Source of the DNA: Umezawaea endophytica
Lineage (GTDB): Bacteria > Actinomycetota > Actinomycetes > Mycobacteriales > Pseudonocardiaceae
Direction: 5' to 3'
Length of the DNA stretch: 64,000 bases
Assembly: GCF_025061645.1 (NCBI RefSeq)
Contig: NZ_JANYMP010000025.1
Location: 1-64,000, forward strand
The notes beneath the pieces are model-generated. The model was not told where the DNA came from, ran no database searches, and worked only from the letters and a program-made list of their open reading frames with translations. Made by a program: the position numbers and the translations under genes. Every line of letters starts with the position of its first letter. Position 1 is the stretch's first letter. This document shows positions 8,663 to 17,576 of this stretch, piece by piece.

Positions 8663-9469
8663 TCAGCCGGTCGGAATCGTGGAGGTGAGCTGGCCCAATC
8701 GAGACGTCATGGCCCCGAAATCGGCGGGCTGCACGGTGTTCCACGGTTGCCCGTTGCTGGACACCTGGTACTGAAGATAACGCCCGCCCGCCGTGTCGAA
8801 GAAGGTCAGCGGTTTGGGGCAGCGCGCCTTCTTGCCGAACCGGTCCCGGCGCGCCGCGTACAACTGGCCACCGCCGATGCGCGGTTCGGCCAGCAGTTTC
8901 TTCAACGCCTCCACCTGCTGCTCCTGCGGCGTCGTCGCGTACCGGTTCTGCTGCATGAACCCGTCCGACTCCTGCCGCTGGTGCCGCGGCTGCTTCAGGG
9001 CGTCCGCGGGCAACGAGATCAACGACCCCTTGCCCGGCCCGGCCTGCGGCAGCACGGACACCAGCGCCTGCGGCGCCTCCTCCGGCCGCACCGGCTCGAG
9101 GACGAAGTGCTTGTCCGGCGTCAGCACGACCCGGACCGCGTCCTGCCCGGACACGGCCACCAGCGCAGTCCGCGCCTCTTCGTCGCCGTTGTTGAAGTAC
9201 GCGTAGAACTCCGTGCCCGCCTCGGCGATCAACCGCAGCGACCGCCCCAGGTCCGGGTGCACAGCCCGGCCGCGGGCGAGCCCGAGCCGTTCCAGCGTCG
9301 CCCAGCCGCTCTCGAACAACGCCAGCGCGCCGCCGAGGTCACCCTCGGCGAGCGCGTCGGAGTCGAAGTCGATCCGCGTGTACAGCGCCCGGTGCAGCTC
9401 CGGCAACCCCTCGGCCTGCCAGGCGTTGTAGAGCGCCACCACGGGCAGCACAACTCGGCTGCGCAACAC
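8663..9469 (-). CDS. EspG-family chaperone for PE/PPE proteins
   Basis: A 268-residue protein resembling the ESX secretion-associated EspG family. EspG proteins bind the helical tip of PE/PPE dimers in the cytoplasm and keep them soluble until export by type VII secretion. No catalytic motif is expected. Family features are the mixed alpha/beta fold with GWATLERLGLARGRAVHPDLGR and a tail containing RYLQYQVSS. It starts with GTG and lies 23 bases downstream of the PPE gene, matching the espG-beside-PE/PPE arrangement known in Pseudonocardiaceae. No ESX core gene (eccB, eccC, eccD, mycP) is in the window, so the exporter would be encoded elsewhere. Confidence 0.75.
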   Translation of the reverse strand: MLRSRVVLPVVALYNAWQAEGLPELHRALYTRIDFDSDALAEGDLGGALALFESGWATLERLGLARGRAVHPDLGRSLRLIAEAGTEFYAYFNNGDEEARTALVAVSGQDAVRVVLTPDKHFVLEPVRPEEAPQALVSVLPQAGPGKGSLISLPADALKQPRHQRQESDGFMQQNRYATTPQEQQVEALKKLLAEPRIGGGQLYAARRDRFGKKARCPKPLTFFDTAGGRYLQYQVSSNGQPWNTVQPADFGAMTSRLGQLTSTIPTG

Positions 9470-9492
9470 GTTCGTCCCCCGCCAGTCGTTCT

Positions 9493-10809
9493 CTAGCCGC
9501 CGATGACGGGCGGCGCGACCATCGTGCCGTCACCGAAGTACTCGTCGCTGGGTTGCAGGTACTTCGACGAGTGCTCCAGGTCGTCACCGCCCTCACCCCT
9601 GGCGCCGTGACCCCCGCCACCCATCGCACCAGCTCCACCGGCCGCACCACGCCCACCGGCGGCCGCGCCACCGGGCCCGAACCCACCGGCCCCGCCCCGC
9701 CCGCCTTCACCGGCGGCCGTACCGGCAGCGCCACCGAACTGCCCGGCAGCCGCAGCGGCCCCAGGCCCGAACCCACCCTTGCCCGCACCGATCCCACCGG
9801 CACCAGCGCCCGCACCACCACCGAGGCCACCACCCCGACCACCACCGGCCCCACCGCCGCCACCGCCACGGCCGCCACCGGGGTTACCGGGACCGTTCAG
9901 CTTGTTGGCGGGGTTGCGCGGATCGTTGGGCCCGAACGGCACGAACCCGGACGGGTTGTCCAGCCCACCGGGCGTGCCGACGGGCGGCCGAACCGGCGTC
10001 CCGACCGGCGGCCGGTTGGGGTCGTTCACGTCGGACGGCCGGGTGGTCCCGTCATCGACGTCACTGGGCCGCGTCGTGTCGTCGTTCCCACCGGTGTCGT
10101 TACCACCCGTGTCGTTCCCACCGGGCGGCGTGAACGTGCTGACCTGCCCCGTGGTGCTGTTGGGGTTGTTGTTGGTGCTGCTGGTGCTGGTCTGGTTGTT
10201 GGTGAAGCTCTCGTTGTTGTTGAACTTGTCGATGCTGCCGTTGGGGTTGTTCACCGTGCCGTCGTCGACCTCGGCCGTGGAGTCCGGCGGAGCCTCGAAC
10301 GTGGGCATGGTGGACACCGCGTAGTTCGTCCGGTCGGCGTACGCGTTGATCACGCGCATGTTCGCCTCGTCGACGCCCTGGCTCTCCTCGACCGCGTCGT
10401 CGTAGTCCGTGTCCCACGGCGTGTAGTCGTTGTACCAGGGCTTGTCCGGCACCTCGACGGGCTGCTGCACCGAGTTCTGGGCCGTGCGGAAGGCTGAGCC
10501 GATCTCCGCGACGGCCGACGAGCCGCTGTCCGCGTTGCTGCTGGTCATGTCGGCCCAGGTCGACAGCGGAGAGGTCGAGGACCGCATCGAGTCGCCCGCG
10601 GTCCCGCTCCAGGTCGCACCCGAGTCCGTGACGGCCTTGTTGATCAAGGTACCGATGTCCGCCTGCATCGTGGACACCTTCGCCCACGCTTCGTTCCCCG
10701 CGTCGATCGCCTGGGGGTTGCCGTTCTTGAACCACCCGTAGACGGCCTTCGCGCTCACGCACATGCCGACCGGACCGGAGAAGAAGTTGCCCACATCGGA
10801 CGACGCCAT
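9493..10809 (-). CDS. PPE/WXG100-like type VII secretion substrate
   Basis: A 438-residue protein whose first 170 residues look like the helical PPE/WXG100 module (AVTDSGATWSGTAGDSM at the helix turn). A long disordered tail follows: Asn/Thr-rich, then Pro, then almost pure Gly/Ala from about 300. The last 30 residues are ordered again and end in YFGDGTMVAPPVIGG, a C-terminal block I associate with PPE proteins of this family. Its neighbours are a PE-like protein, a lipoprotein and EspG. It is expected to leave the cell as a PE/PPE pair; the glycine-rich tail may be a surface filament. Confidence 0.78.
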   Translation of the reverse strand: MASSDVGNFFSGPVGMCVSAKAVYGWFKNGNPQAIDAGNEAWAKVSTMQADIGTLINKAVTDSGATWSGTAGDSMRSSTSPLSTWADMTSSNADSGSSAVAEIGSAFRTAQNSVQQPVEVPDKPWYNDYTPWDTDYDDAVEESQGVDEANMRVINAYADRTNYAVSTMPTFEAPPDSTAEVDDGTVNNPNGSIDKFNNNESFTNNQTSTSSTNNNPNSTTGQVSTFTPPGGNDTGGNDTGGNDDTTRPSDVDDGTTRPSDVNDPNRPPVGTPVRPPVGTPGGLDNPSGFVPFGPNDPRNPANKLNGPGNPGGGRGGGGGGAGGGRGGGLGGGAGAGAGGIGAGKGGFGPGAAAAAGQFGGAAGTAAGEGGRGGAGGFGPGGAAAGGRGAAGGAGAMGGGGHGARGEGGDDLEHSSKYLQPSDEYFGDGTMVAPPVIGG

Positions 10810-10812
10810 CAG

Positions 10813-11424
10813 TTACCCCTTCAGGTTCTGGATGACCAGGGCGGCCACCTTCTCGGTCTGGCCACAGGGATCGTTGTACTCGGGAAGAGCCTTGTTCTCG
10901 GTGATCAGTTGAACGGAGATCGCGTCCTTGCTGGACGTTCCGACAGCCGTCGCGCAAGCGCCCTTGGCGTTCGTCTGGTCCGAGTTGACGGCCGCGTACC
11001 CGGCGACCTTTGTCTCCTCGACGACCGGCGTCTTGCTGCTCCTCAGGCCCTCGATGATCGACTCCAGCGTGTTCCCGCTGCTGGCGATGACGACCTCGTA
11101 GGTGACGCCCTCGATCACCTTCTGGGCGCGGAAGTCGCAGCTCGGTCCCAGCGCGCTCTTTCCGGGCTCAGGGGTCTTGAAGGTGCCCAGCGTGGAGAGC
11201 TGAGCCGAGGTCAGCGCTTCGCAGGGCTTGCCGGAGAACTTGCTCGTGTCGAGTTCGACGCCTTCGAACGAACTGCTCGGACTGGTGGCCGTGCCGGAAC
11301 TCCCGGACTGGCCACCCGTCTCCGGGGTGGGACGTCCGGTGTTGGAGTCGGAGCAGCCCGAAACGAGGCCGATCGACGCGACCGTCGCCAGCAGTACCAG
11401 GGTGGTGCGCCTCAACAGATTCAT
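10813..11424 (-). CDS. DUF3558 family lipoprotein
   Basis: A 203-residue secreted lipoprotein. The signal peptide ends in lipobox LVSGC, so Cys24 should be lipidated. A Ser/Gly/Thr linker of about 30 residues then leads to a DUF3558-type domain (FSGKPCEALTSAQL, SCDFRA, NDPCGQTEKVAALV) with conserved-looking cysteines that may pair. DUF3558 is uncharacterised, but such lipoproteins are often found with PE/PPE/EspG genes in Pseudonocardiaceae. Its start overlaps the stop of the PE-like gene by four bases and the PPE gene follows after three, so all are one operon. It may help dock or receive the exported pair at the cell surface. Confidence 0.85.
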   Translation of the reverse strand: MNLLRRTTLVLLATVASIGLVSGCSDSNTGRPTPETGGQSGSSGTATSPSSSFEGVELDTSKFSGKPCEALTSAQLSTLGTFKTPEPGKSALGPSCDFRAQKVIEGVTYEVVIASSGNTLESIIEGLRSSKTPVVEETKVAGYAAVNSDQTNAKGACATAVGTSSKDAISVQLITENKALPEYNDPCGQTEKVAALVIQNLKG

Positions 11425-11837
11425 CCCTCTGGTTTAAAAGAGTCGTGTGCAGCGCCGTCGGTCTGGCTGTAGTTCTGCATCGAGGTCTTGATGTTCGCGA
11501 TGGTCTCGGTCAGGGCTTCGCGGGCCTTCTTGTTCGCCCAGCCGTAGCCGCCTTGCTCCCCGCCCGCGGACTGGCGGATCGCCTCGGTGGCCACGCCGCT
11601 GTAGGGGTCCTGGCCGGGGGACTTGGCCGAAGCGATCGTGTACGACTCCTGGTAGGCGTCGGTGAGCTTCTCGATGGCCGCCTCCAGCCCCGCGATCAGC
11701 TTGGGCGCCTCGTCGAGGTCGACTTGCATGGCCGTCTTGGCCGAGCCCCCGCCGGTGCCGAGACCGGCGCCGATGGCAGCGCCGGCCGCCGCGCCTGCGC
11801 CGACCGCGGTGATCGCGTCAAATCCGATGAGTGCCAT
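11421..11837 (-). CDS. PE-like small type VII secretion protein
   Basis: A 138-residue protein and first gene of the minus-strand secretion operon. It opens with a Gly/Ala-rich stretch (VGAGAAAGAAIGAGLGTGGG), then a helical region (EAPKLIAGLEAAIEKLTDAYQES) with a turn, and ends in a second helix (EALTETIANIKTSMQNYS). This helix-turn-helix layout, and coupling to DUF3558, PPE and EspG genes, suggest it is the short partner of the PPE protein. It has no typical mycobacterial Pro-Glu start, so the PE assignment is by context. The ATG start is clear and an 82-bp gap holding the operon promoter separates it from the next gene. Confidence 0.7.
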   Translation of the reverse strand: MALIGFDAITAVGAGAAAGAAIGAGLGTGGGSAKTAMQVDLDEAPKLIAGLEAAIEKLTDAYQESYTIASAKSPGQDPYSGVATEAIRQSAGGEQGGYGWANKKAREALTETIANIKTSMQNYSQTDGAAHDSFKPEG

Positions 11838-11919
11838 GACTCCGTGCTCCCCTCACACCCAGTCCTGTAGACGATGATGACATGGCCGCGGTTCCGCGTC
11901 CGGTGATTCGACCACTCCT

Positions 11920-12495
11920 TCAGCCGTCCAGGGGTGCGCAGTGCCACGTCCACTTCTCCCTGCGCGGCGTCCCACCCAGTGGCACCCGGCCGTTCGCCCA
12001 CAGCAGAGTCGGCCACGGTTCGTGCCCCTCCGGCGCCTCCGGGAACAGCCGTCGCACGGTCCGCTCGACCAGCGCGTCCGACGGGGTGAAGGCCACCCCG
12101 AGGCCCGCTGCCGCGTCGCCCGTGTGCACCAGCAGCTCGTCGCACGCCATCGCCACGACCCCGGACGCGTCCGGCGATCCGAAGTCGTGCCACCCGCGGT
12201 CGCCCGGAGCGCTGCCGCCCAACGTCCTGGCGAGCACCTCCGCGGCCATCCGCAACGTCCTGACCAGCTCCGACGGCGAGGACGACGGGCGTACGGCCAG
12301 GTCCATCGTGGTCAATTCGGCGGTGCCCGCGACGAAGTCGGCGGCGTACCAGAGGAGGCAGTCGGAGATGTGCGCGACGGCCTTCGCGGCGGTCCACTCC
12401 ATGCCGGGGATCGGGGTCGTCCAGTCCGCTGCGGTCGTCGTGTCCAGGAACGCCGCGCACTCCGCCGCGGCGGCTCGGAGATCGGTCGTGTCCAC
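11920..12495 (-). CDS. TIGR03083-type protein with maleylpyruvate isomerase N-terminal fold
   Basis: A 191-residue protein of the DinB-like, mycothiol-dependent maleylpyruvate isomerase group (TIGR03083). Signs are the N-terminal TTAADWTTPIPGMEWTAAKAVAHISDCLLWY (positions about 19-49), with the metal-ligand His near 42, and the later MACDELLVHTGD with the second conserved His. The family binds a divalent metal and several members use mycothiol; the substrate of this one is unknown. The GTG start is 50 bp from the start of a divergent acetyltransferase gene, so the two share a promoter region. Confidence 0.75.
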   Translation of the reverse strand: MDTTDLRAAAAECAAFLDTTTAADWTTPIPGMEWTAAKAVAHISDCLLWYAADFVAGTAELTTMDLAVRPSSSPSELVRTLRMAAEVLARTLGGSAPGDRGWHDFGSPDASGVVAMACDELLVHTGDAAAGLGVAFTPSDALVERTVRRLFPEAPEGHEPWPTLLWANGRVPLGGTPRREKWTWHCAPLDG

Positions 12496-12545
12496 GCGTG
12501 AAAACTCCCTCGCTTCGGTCGGCTCCGAGGGTGACCATTCCAGAC

Positions 12546-13478
12546 ATGTACGACACCCGTTTCGCCGATCCCGGCGACCTCAGCGCTGTTCTCGCGCTGC
12601 TCGTCCGCCTCCAGGCCGACAGCGCGCACCACATCGGCTACCTCGGTGAAACCCTCGGTGAGCTGACCGAGGAGCTGGCCGAGTTCGAACCCGACTGGCC
12701 GTCCTGCACGGTGGTCGCCACCGACGACTCGGGCCGCGTGTGCGGTGTGCTGAGCGTCGAGGTCGACCCCGAGCTGAACCGGGCCTGGTTGCACGGGCCG
12801 TTCGTGGACGTGCCGGTCAACCACCCGGCGGGCAGCCGGATCTGGGACCAGACCGCCGACGCGATGTACAAGACCGCGGGTCAGTTGCTCCACGCGGTGC
12901 CCGATCGGGAGCTCTTCGGGCACACCGACCACCGGCGGCTGGAGGCGTTCGCGACCAGGCACGGGTTCTCCAAGGGCAAGCCGTCCAGCGTGTTCGTGCT
13001 GGACGGCGACGGTTTGAGGGCCCTCCTCCTGCGTGAAGCGGGGTGTCCGCGCACCGGCCCGGCGCGGGAGATGCGGGTGCTGCCGACCGACGCCGCGGTG
13101 CACGAGGCGGTGGCCGTGCTGCACGAGCGGTGCTTCCCGCGGACGTACCTGTCCGGCGCGAAGCTGGTGGACGGGTCGACCGACCGGACCGTCGTGGTCG
13201 CGATGGACGGCGAGCGGGTGCTCGGGTACGCGACCGGCAAGGCGCAGGCCGAGGAGTACTACGTCGACTTCGTGGCCGTCGAACCGGACCTGCGGGGGCA
13301 CGGCGTCGGCGCCGCGCTCGTCACCGAACTGGTGTGGAAGCTCGCGGCCGTGCACGGGGCACGACCGCAGGCCGCGGCGTCGATCCTGGCGGGCAACGAG
13401 TCGTCGGAGCGGATGTTCGGGCGCCTCGGCTTCCGGCTGCACGTCGAGCTGGTGGCGTACCGGTCAAAGGTCGCGTGA
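12546..13478 (+). CDS. Tandem GNAT-domain acetyltransferase
   Basis: A protein of about 310 residues with two GNAT folds in series. The N-terminal half is degenerate (VVATDDSGRVCGVLSVEVD). The C-terminal half has a good acetyl-CoA-binding motif, VAVEPDLRGHGVGAALV, followed by NESSERMFGRLGFR, typical of active N-acetyltransferases. The acceptor is unknown; tandem GNATs in actinobacteria include mycothiol synthase, but the key features here do not allow that call. I chose ATG at 12546 because earlier in-frame codons fall in the divergent promoter region. Its end overlaps the convergent symporter gene by 15 bases. Confidence 0.8.
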   Translation: MYDTRFADPGDLSAVLALLVRLQADSAHHIGYLGETLGELTEELAEFEPDWPSCTVVATDDSGRVCGVLSVEVDPELNRAWLHGPFVDVPVNHPAGSRIWDQTADAMYKTAGQLLHAVPDRELFGHTDHRRLEAFATRHGFSKGKPSSVFVLDGDGLRALLLREAGCPRTGPAREMRVLPTDAAVHEAVAVLHERCFPRTYLSGAKLVDGSTDRTVVVAMDGERVLGYATGKAQAEEYYVDFVAVEPDLRGHGVGAALVTELVWKLAAVHGARPQAAASILAGNESSERMFGRLGFRLHVELVAYRSKVA

Positions 13479-15005
13479 CCCGACCGGTGCCCGGTGCCGG
13501 AGGGACAGCAGCCCGCCCACCACCAGCGTGGTCAGCACCCCGAGCGGTGTGTACCAGGGGTAGGCCAGCGCCTTCGACGTGCTGCTCGCGGCGCTGAAGT
13601 CGATCGTCAGCGCCAGGTCGGGGCCGACGAACTTGACCCCGAGGATGACGAAGGCCATGACGACCACGGTCGAGCCGAAGGCGACGACCGCGTCCGACTG
13701 GGTGGCGGCCTTGAAGACCAGGCCGAGGAGGAACGCGCCGAGCAGGGCCCCGTAGGTGAAGCCCGCGATGGACAGGCCCTGCTCGACGATCGGGTTGCCG
13801 CGCTTGGTGACCGTGGCGAACAGGCCGGCGCACACGATGAGCAGCCCAGCCCACACGACGGTCCAGATCCGGCCGTGCTTGAACACCTCGGCGTCGGTCA
13901 GCTTCCGCCGCACCACGTTCTGGTAGACGTCCGTCACGGTCGAGGACGCGAGCGCGCCGAGCGACGAGCTGAGCGCGGCGGCGAGGATGCCCGCGATGAC
14001 GAACCCGGACAGGCCCGAGGGCATGTCGTTGACGATGAAGTTGGCGAACAGCTCGTCGTTGTTGTTCAGGCCGAGGTCCTGCACCGGCTTCGCCGCGTTG
14101 TAGAACGCCCACAGCATCACGCCGATGAACAGGAACAGCGCGAACTGCACGAACACCACGACGCCGCTGGCGATGAGCGCCTTCTGGCTCGCCCGCACGT
14201 CCTTCGTGGCCATCAGCCGCTGCACGATCAACTGGTCGGCCCCGTGCGAGGCCATCGACAGCACCGCGCCGCCGACCAGCGCGGTGAGGATCGCGTACGG
14301 GCTGGTCAACGGGCTGGAGCTGACGTCGAGTACCTGGAACTTGTCGGCGTCGACGGCCTTGCCGAACCAGCCGTCGGGCAGCTTGCCGGACAGCACGACG
14401 ATCACCGCGATCGCGCCGAGGACGTACCAGAGCATCTGGATCGCGTCGACCCACACGACCGCGCGCACGCCGCCGAGGAAGCTGTAGACCACCATCGCGA
14501 TGCCCAGTACCAGCACGATCGTCCAGTACGACGCCGTCACGCCGTAGCTGGCGAGCACGACCTTGACCGGGATGGCGGTGGCGAACAGCCGCAGCCCGTC
14601 CGCGAGCAGCCTGGTCAGCAGGAACGTTACGGAAGCCGTGCTCTGCAGGCCCTTGCCGAACCGCTTCCCGAGGAACCCGTACGCCGTGACGAGGTCGCCC
14701 GCGATGTACCGGGGCAGCAGCACGAACGACACCACGATCCGGCCGAGCAGGTAGCCGATGGAGAGCGACAGGAACGTCATCCCGCCCGCTTCCGGCGTCG
14801 CCAGGTACGCGATCGTCGGCACGCTCAGCACCGTCAGCGTCGACGTCTCCGCCGACACGACGGACACGCACACGACCCACCACGAGATGCGCTTCTCGCT
14901 GACGAAGTAGTCGGTCGACGACTGCTGCCTGCCGCCGATCCACACCCCCAGCAGGGGCATGCCGACCAGGAAGATCGCGATGATGGCGAGGTCAAGGGCG
15001 CGCAC
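13464..15005 (-). CDS. Sodium:solute symporter (SSS family)
   Basis: A 513-residue integral membrane protein of the sodium:solute symporter family with about 13 hydrophobic segments. The core looks like the sodium/sugar branch (SAETSTLTVLSVPTIAY; QRLMATKDVRASQKA; GILAAALSSSLGALASS). The GTG start has an AGGAGG ribosome site and lies inside the end of anmK (14-bp overlap), so the two are translated together. The pairing suggests that it imports a cell-wall sugar, for example anhydro-N-acetylmuramic acid, for AnmK to phosphorylate; sialic acid or another amino sugar is also possible. Confidence 0.87.
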   Translation of the reverse strand: MRALDLAIIAIFLVGMPLLGVWIGGRQQSSTDYFVSEKRISWWVVCVSVVSAETSTLTVLSVPTIAYLATPEAGGMTFLSLSIGYLLGRIVVSFVLLPRYIAGDLVTAYGFLGKRFGKGLQSTASVTFLLTRLLADGLRLFATAIPVKVVLASYGVTASYWTIVLVLGIAMVVYSFLGGVRAVVWVDAIQMLWYVLGAIAVIVVLSGKLPDGWFGKAVDADKFQVLDVSSSPLTSPYAILTALVGGAVLSMASHGADQLIVQRLMATKDVRASQKALIASGVVVFVQFALFLFIGVMLWAFYNAAKPVQDLGLNNNDELFANFIVNDMPSGLSGFVIAGILAAALSSSLGALASSTVTDVYQNVVRRKLTDAEVFKHGRIWTVVWAGLLIVCAGLFATVTKRGNPIVEQGLSIAGFTYGALLGAFLLGLVFKAATQSDAVVAFGSTVVVMAFVILGVKFVGPDLALTIDFSAASSTSKALAYPWYTPLGVLTTLVVGGLLSLRHRAPVGSRDL

Positions 15006-16140
15006 TGGGGCCTCCTGGAGGGGTGCTGATCCTCAGTCGGGTGACGGGGGTGACCGCCGGGTCCGGCAGGCGGAGCGGATCACGGCCGGGTGTGATGGAG
15101 CCGAGCAGGCGCGGGCCGGACGCGCCGGTGGCGCTCGGCGCGTTGGCCGGGACGCCGTGCCAGGTGAGGAAGCCGAGCAGGGCGCTGAGGTAGGCCTCCT
15201 TGGCGTCCGACGGCAGGCCGAGCGAGTCGCTCGTGACGAGGTCGACGCCGTCGAGCGCGCGGGTCAGCGCCGACACGACTGCGGGGTTCCGCATGCCGCC
15301 GCCGGAGCCGACGACGACCCCCGCGCCCCGGCAGGCGTCGGCGATCGTCCGCGCGGTCAGCTCGACGAGCGTCGCCAGCAGGTCCTCGCCGCCGACCGTG
15401 CCGGACACCGCCCGGTGCAGGTGGGCGAGGTCGAACAGCTCCTTGCCGGTCGACTTCGGCGCGGGCAGCGCGTAGTACGGCTCGGCCAGCAGCGCGGCGA
15501 GCAGGTCCGAGAGGACCGAGCCCCGCAGCGCCAGTTCGCCGTCCACGTCGTGCGTGCGCCTGCCGTGCGACAGCTCCAGCACGGCGGCGTCGAGCAGGGC
15601 GTTCCCCGGTCCGGTGTCGTAGGCGACAGGTGCCGCGCCGGGCGCGACGACGGTGACGTTGGCGATGCCGCCGATGTTGAGCGCGATGGCGGGACGGCCG
15701 GTGGACGCGGCCAGGTCGGCCAGCCACAGCGCGTCCAGCGTGCTCGCGAGCGGAGCGCCGTGGCCGCCCGCCGCGACGTCGCGGACCCGCAGGTCGGCCA
15801 CCACCGGGAGCCCGGTCGCCTCGGCGATCCACGCGGGCTGGCCGAGCTGGAGCGTGCCGAGGCAGCGGCCGTCCTCGACCCAGTGGTGCGCGGTCTGGCC
15901 GAGCGAGGCGACCAGGTCTGCGTCGCCCATCGCGAGCGCGGCGGCGGCGAACGCCTGCCCGAGCCGGGTGTCCGCCCGGCACAGCTCCGCGGCCGAACCG
16001 GTGCGCAGGTCGTCCGGGAACGGGTGCTCGGCGTGCCCCAGCGGGGTCAGCACCACGGTGTCGCCGTCGAGGCGCAGGTCGGCGAGAGCCACGTCGATGG
16101 CGTCCATCGACGTCCCCGAGATCACCCCGATGACCTTCAC
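14992..16140 (-). CDS. anmK: Anhydro-N-acetylmuramic acid kinase
   Basis: AnmK opens and phosphorylates 1,6-anhydro-N-acetylmuramic acid from wall turnover, giving N-acetylmuramic acid 6-phosphate. The protein (382 residues from this start) has GVISGTSMDAIDVAL at the N-terminus, the catalytic-acid region VADLRVRDVAAGGHGAPLA, NIGGIANVTV, DTGPGNALLD, and GSGGGMRNP near the end. The GTG at 16140 starts directly before the conserved KVIGVISGTS block; an ATG at 16176 would add 12 residues unlike the family. It leads an operon with the sodium symporter. No murQ etherase or nagA/nagB is in the window. Confidence 0.92.
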   Translation of the reverse strand: MKVIGVISGTSMDAIDVALADLRLDGDTVVLTPLGHAEHPFPDDLRTGSAAELCRADTRLGQAFAAAALAMGDADLVASLGQTAHHWVEDGRCLGTLQLGQPAWIAEATGLPVVADLRVRDVAAGGHGAPLASTLDALWLADLAASTGRPAIALNIGGIANVTVVAPGAAPVAYDTGPGNALLDAAVLELSHGRRTHDVDGELALRGSVLSDLLAALLAEPYYALPAPKSTGKELFDLAHLHRAVSGTVGGEDLLATLVELTARTIADACRGAGVVVGSGGGMRNPAVVSALTRALDGVDLVTSDSLGLPSDAKEAYLSALLGFLTWHGVPANAPSATGASGPRLLGSITPGRDPLRLPDPAVTPVTRLRISTPPGGPSARP

Positions 16141-16256
16141 GTTGTGTGGTCTATTGCACACGGGCCGGGACCGCAAGGTCTGTTCGTGGGTGATTCGCCG
16201 ACTGCGCCGGTGGTTTGTCGGCGGGTCACACGGGGCACCGTGCGAGGATGGCGCCC

Positions 16257-17534
16257 GTGTCGACCGAGACCGTGATCTGGATCGTTGTAGCCGTGGTGGC
16301 CGTGCTCGCGGTCGCCCTCATCGTCGGTGTGGTGCTGGCCCGCCGCAGGCGGATCAGCCTGACCGACCAGCAGGAGGCCCCGAAGGCGGCCGGGTACCAG
16401 GCCGGAGGCGCGATCGCCTTCGCCCCGGCGGAGCACCCCGTGGCCGAACGCACGGAGGTCGACGGCCAACCCGGTGTGGGCGACGACGCCGCGGTGCCGC
16501 GCGACTCGGTGAAGCGGCCGCTGGTCGACGTGGTCATCCCCGACGAGGTGGTGATCACCCCGGAACCGGGGTCCGAGCGCGTCGAGGACGAACCCGCGCT
16601 GGACGACATCGAGCCCACCTCGGGCAGGCTGGAACGGCTGCGCGGCAGGCTCTCCCGGTCCCGCTCCACGTTCGGCACCGGACTGCTGGGCCTGCTCGGC
16701 GCTGGCGACCTGGACGAGGACTCCTGGACCGAGGTCGAGGACACGCTGCTGCTCGCCGACCTCGGCGCGGCCACCACGATGGAGATCGTCGAGAAGCTCC
16801 GCGCGGACATCGTCTCGCGCGGCGTGCGCAGCTCCGAGGACGCCCGCGCGCTGCTGCGCGAGGTGCTGGTCGAGAAGCTCCGCCCCGAGTTGGACCGCTC
16901 CGTGCGCGCCCTGCCCCACGCGGGCGGCAAGCCCGCCGTCGCGCTGGTCGTCGGCGTCAACGGCGTCGGCAAGACCACCACCACCGGCAAGCTCGCCCGC
17001 GTGCTCGTGGCCGACGGCCGCACCGTGCTGCTGGGCGCGGCGGACACGTTCCGCGCCGCCGCCGCCGACCAGCTCCAGACCTGGGGTTCACGGGTCGGCG
17101 CGGACACCGTGCGCGGCCCGGAGAACGGCGACCCGGCCTCCGTGGCGTTCGAGGCGGTCAAGCGCGGCATCGAACTCGGCGTGGACACGGTCCTGATCGA
17201 CACCGCGGGCCGCCTGCACACCAAGACCGGCCTCATGGACGAGCTGGGCAAGGTCAAGCGGGTGGTGGAGAAGCAGTCCGAGGTGGACGAGGTGCTGCTG
17301 GTCCTGGACGCCACCACCGGTCAGAACGGCCTCACCCAGGCCCGCGTCTTCGCCGAGGTCGTCGCCATCACCGGCATCGTGCTCACCAAGCTGGACGGCA
17401 CCGCCAAGGGCGGCATCGTCTTCCAGGTGCAGCGCGAGCTGGGCGTCCCGGTCAAGCTCGTGGGCCTCGGCGAGGGCGCCGACGACCTGGCCCCGTTCGA
17501 GCCCGGCGCGTTCGTGGACGCCCTGCTCGGCTAA
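16257..17534 (+). CDS. ftsY: Signal recognition particle receptor FtsY
   Basis: FtsY is the membrane docking GTPase for the SRP-ribosome complex and pairs with Ffh, encoded at 41.5 kb. The 425-residue protein begins with a transmembrane helix (VIWIVVAVVAVLAVALIVGVV), as in actinobacterial FtsY, then an acidic linker of about 80 residues and the NG domain: G1 GVNGVGKTT near 232, ADTFRAAAADQL, G3 DTAGR, G4 TKLDGTAKGG and GLGEGADDL. I prefer GTG at 16257 because GAGGA lies eight bases before it; ATG at 16248 would sit on top of that site. Confidence 0.96.
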   Translation: MSTETVIWIVVAVVAVLAVALIVGVVLARRRRISLTDQQEAPKAAGYQAGGAIAFAPAEHPVAERTEVDGQPGVGDDAAVPRDSVKRPLVDVVIPDEVVITPEPGSERVEDEPALDDIEPTSGRLERLRGRLSRSRSTFGTGLLGLLGAGDLDEDSWTEVEDTLLLADLGAATTMEIVEKLRADIVSRGVRSSEDARALLREVLVEKLRPELDRSVRALPHAGGKPAVALVVGVNGVGKTTTTGKLARVLVADGRTVLLGAADTFRAAAADQLQTWGSRVGADTVRGPENGDPASVAFEAVKRGIELGVDTVLIDTAGRLHTKTGLMDELGKVKRVVEKQSEVDEVLLVLDATTGQNGLTQARVFAEVVAITGIVLTKLDGTAKGGIVFQVQRELGVPVKLVGLGEGADDLAPFEPGAFVDALLG

Positions 17535-17576
17535 ATCCGGTTGCCCTCAGACCGAACCGGAACGGATGATCGGATC

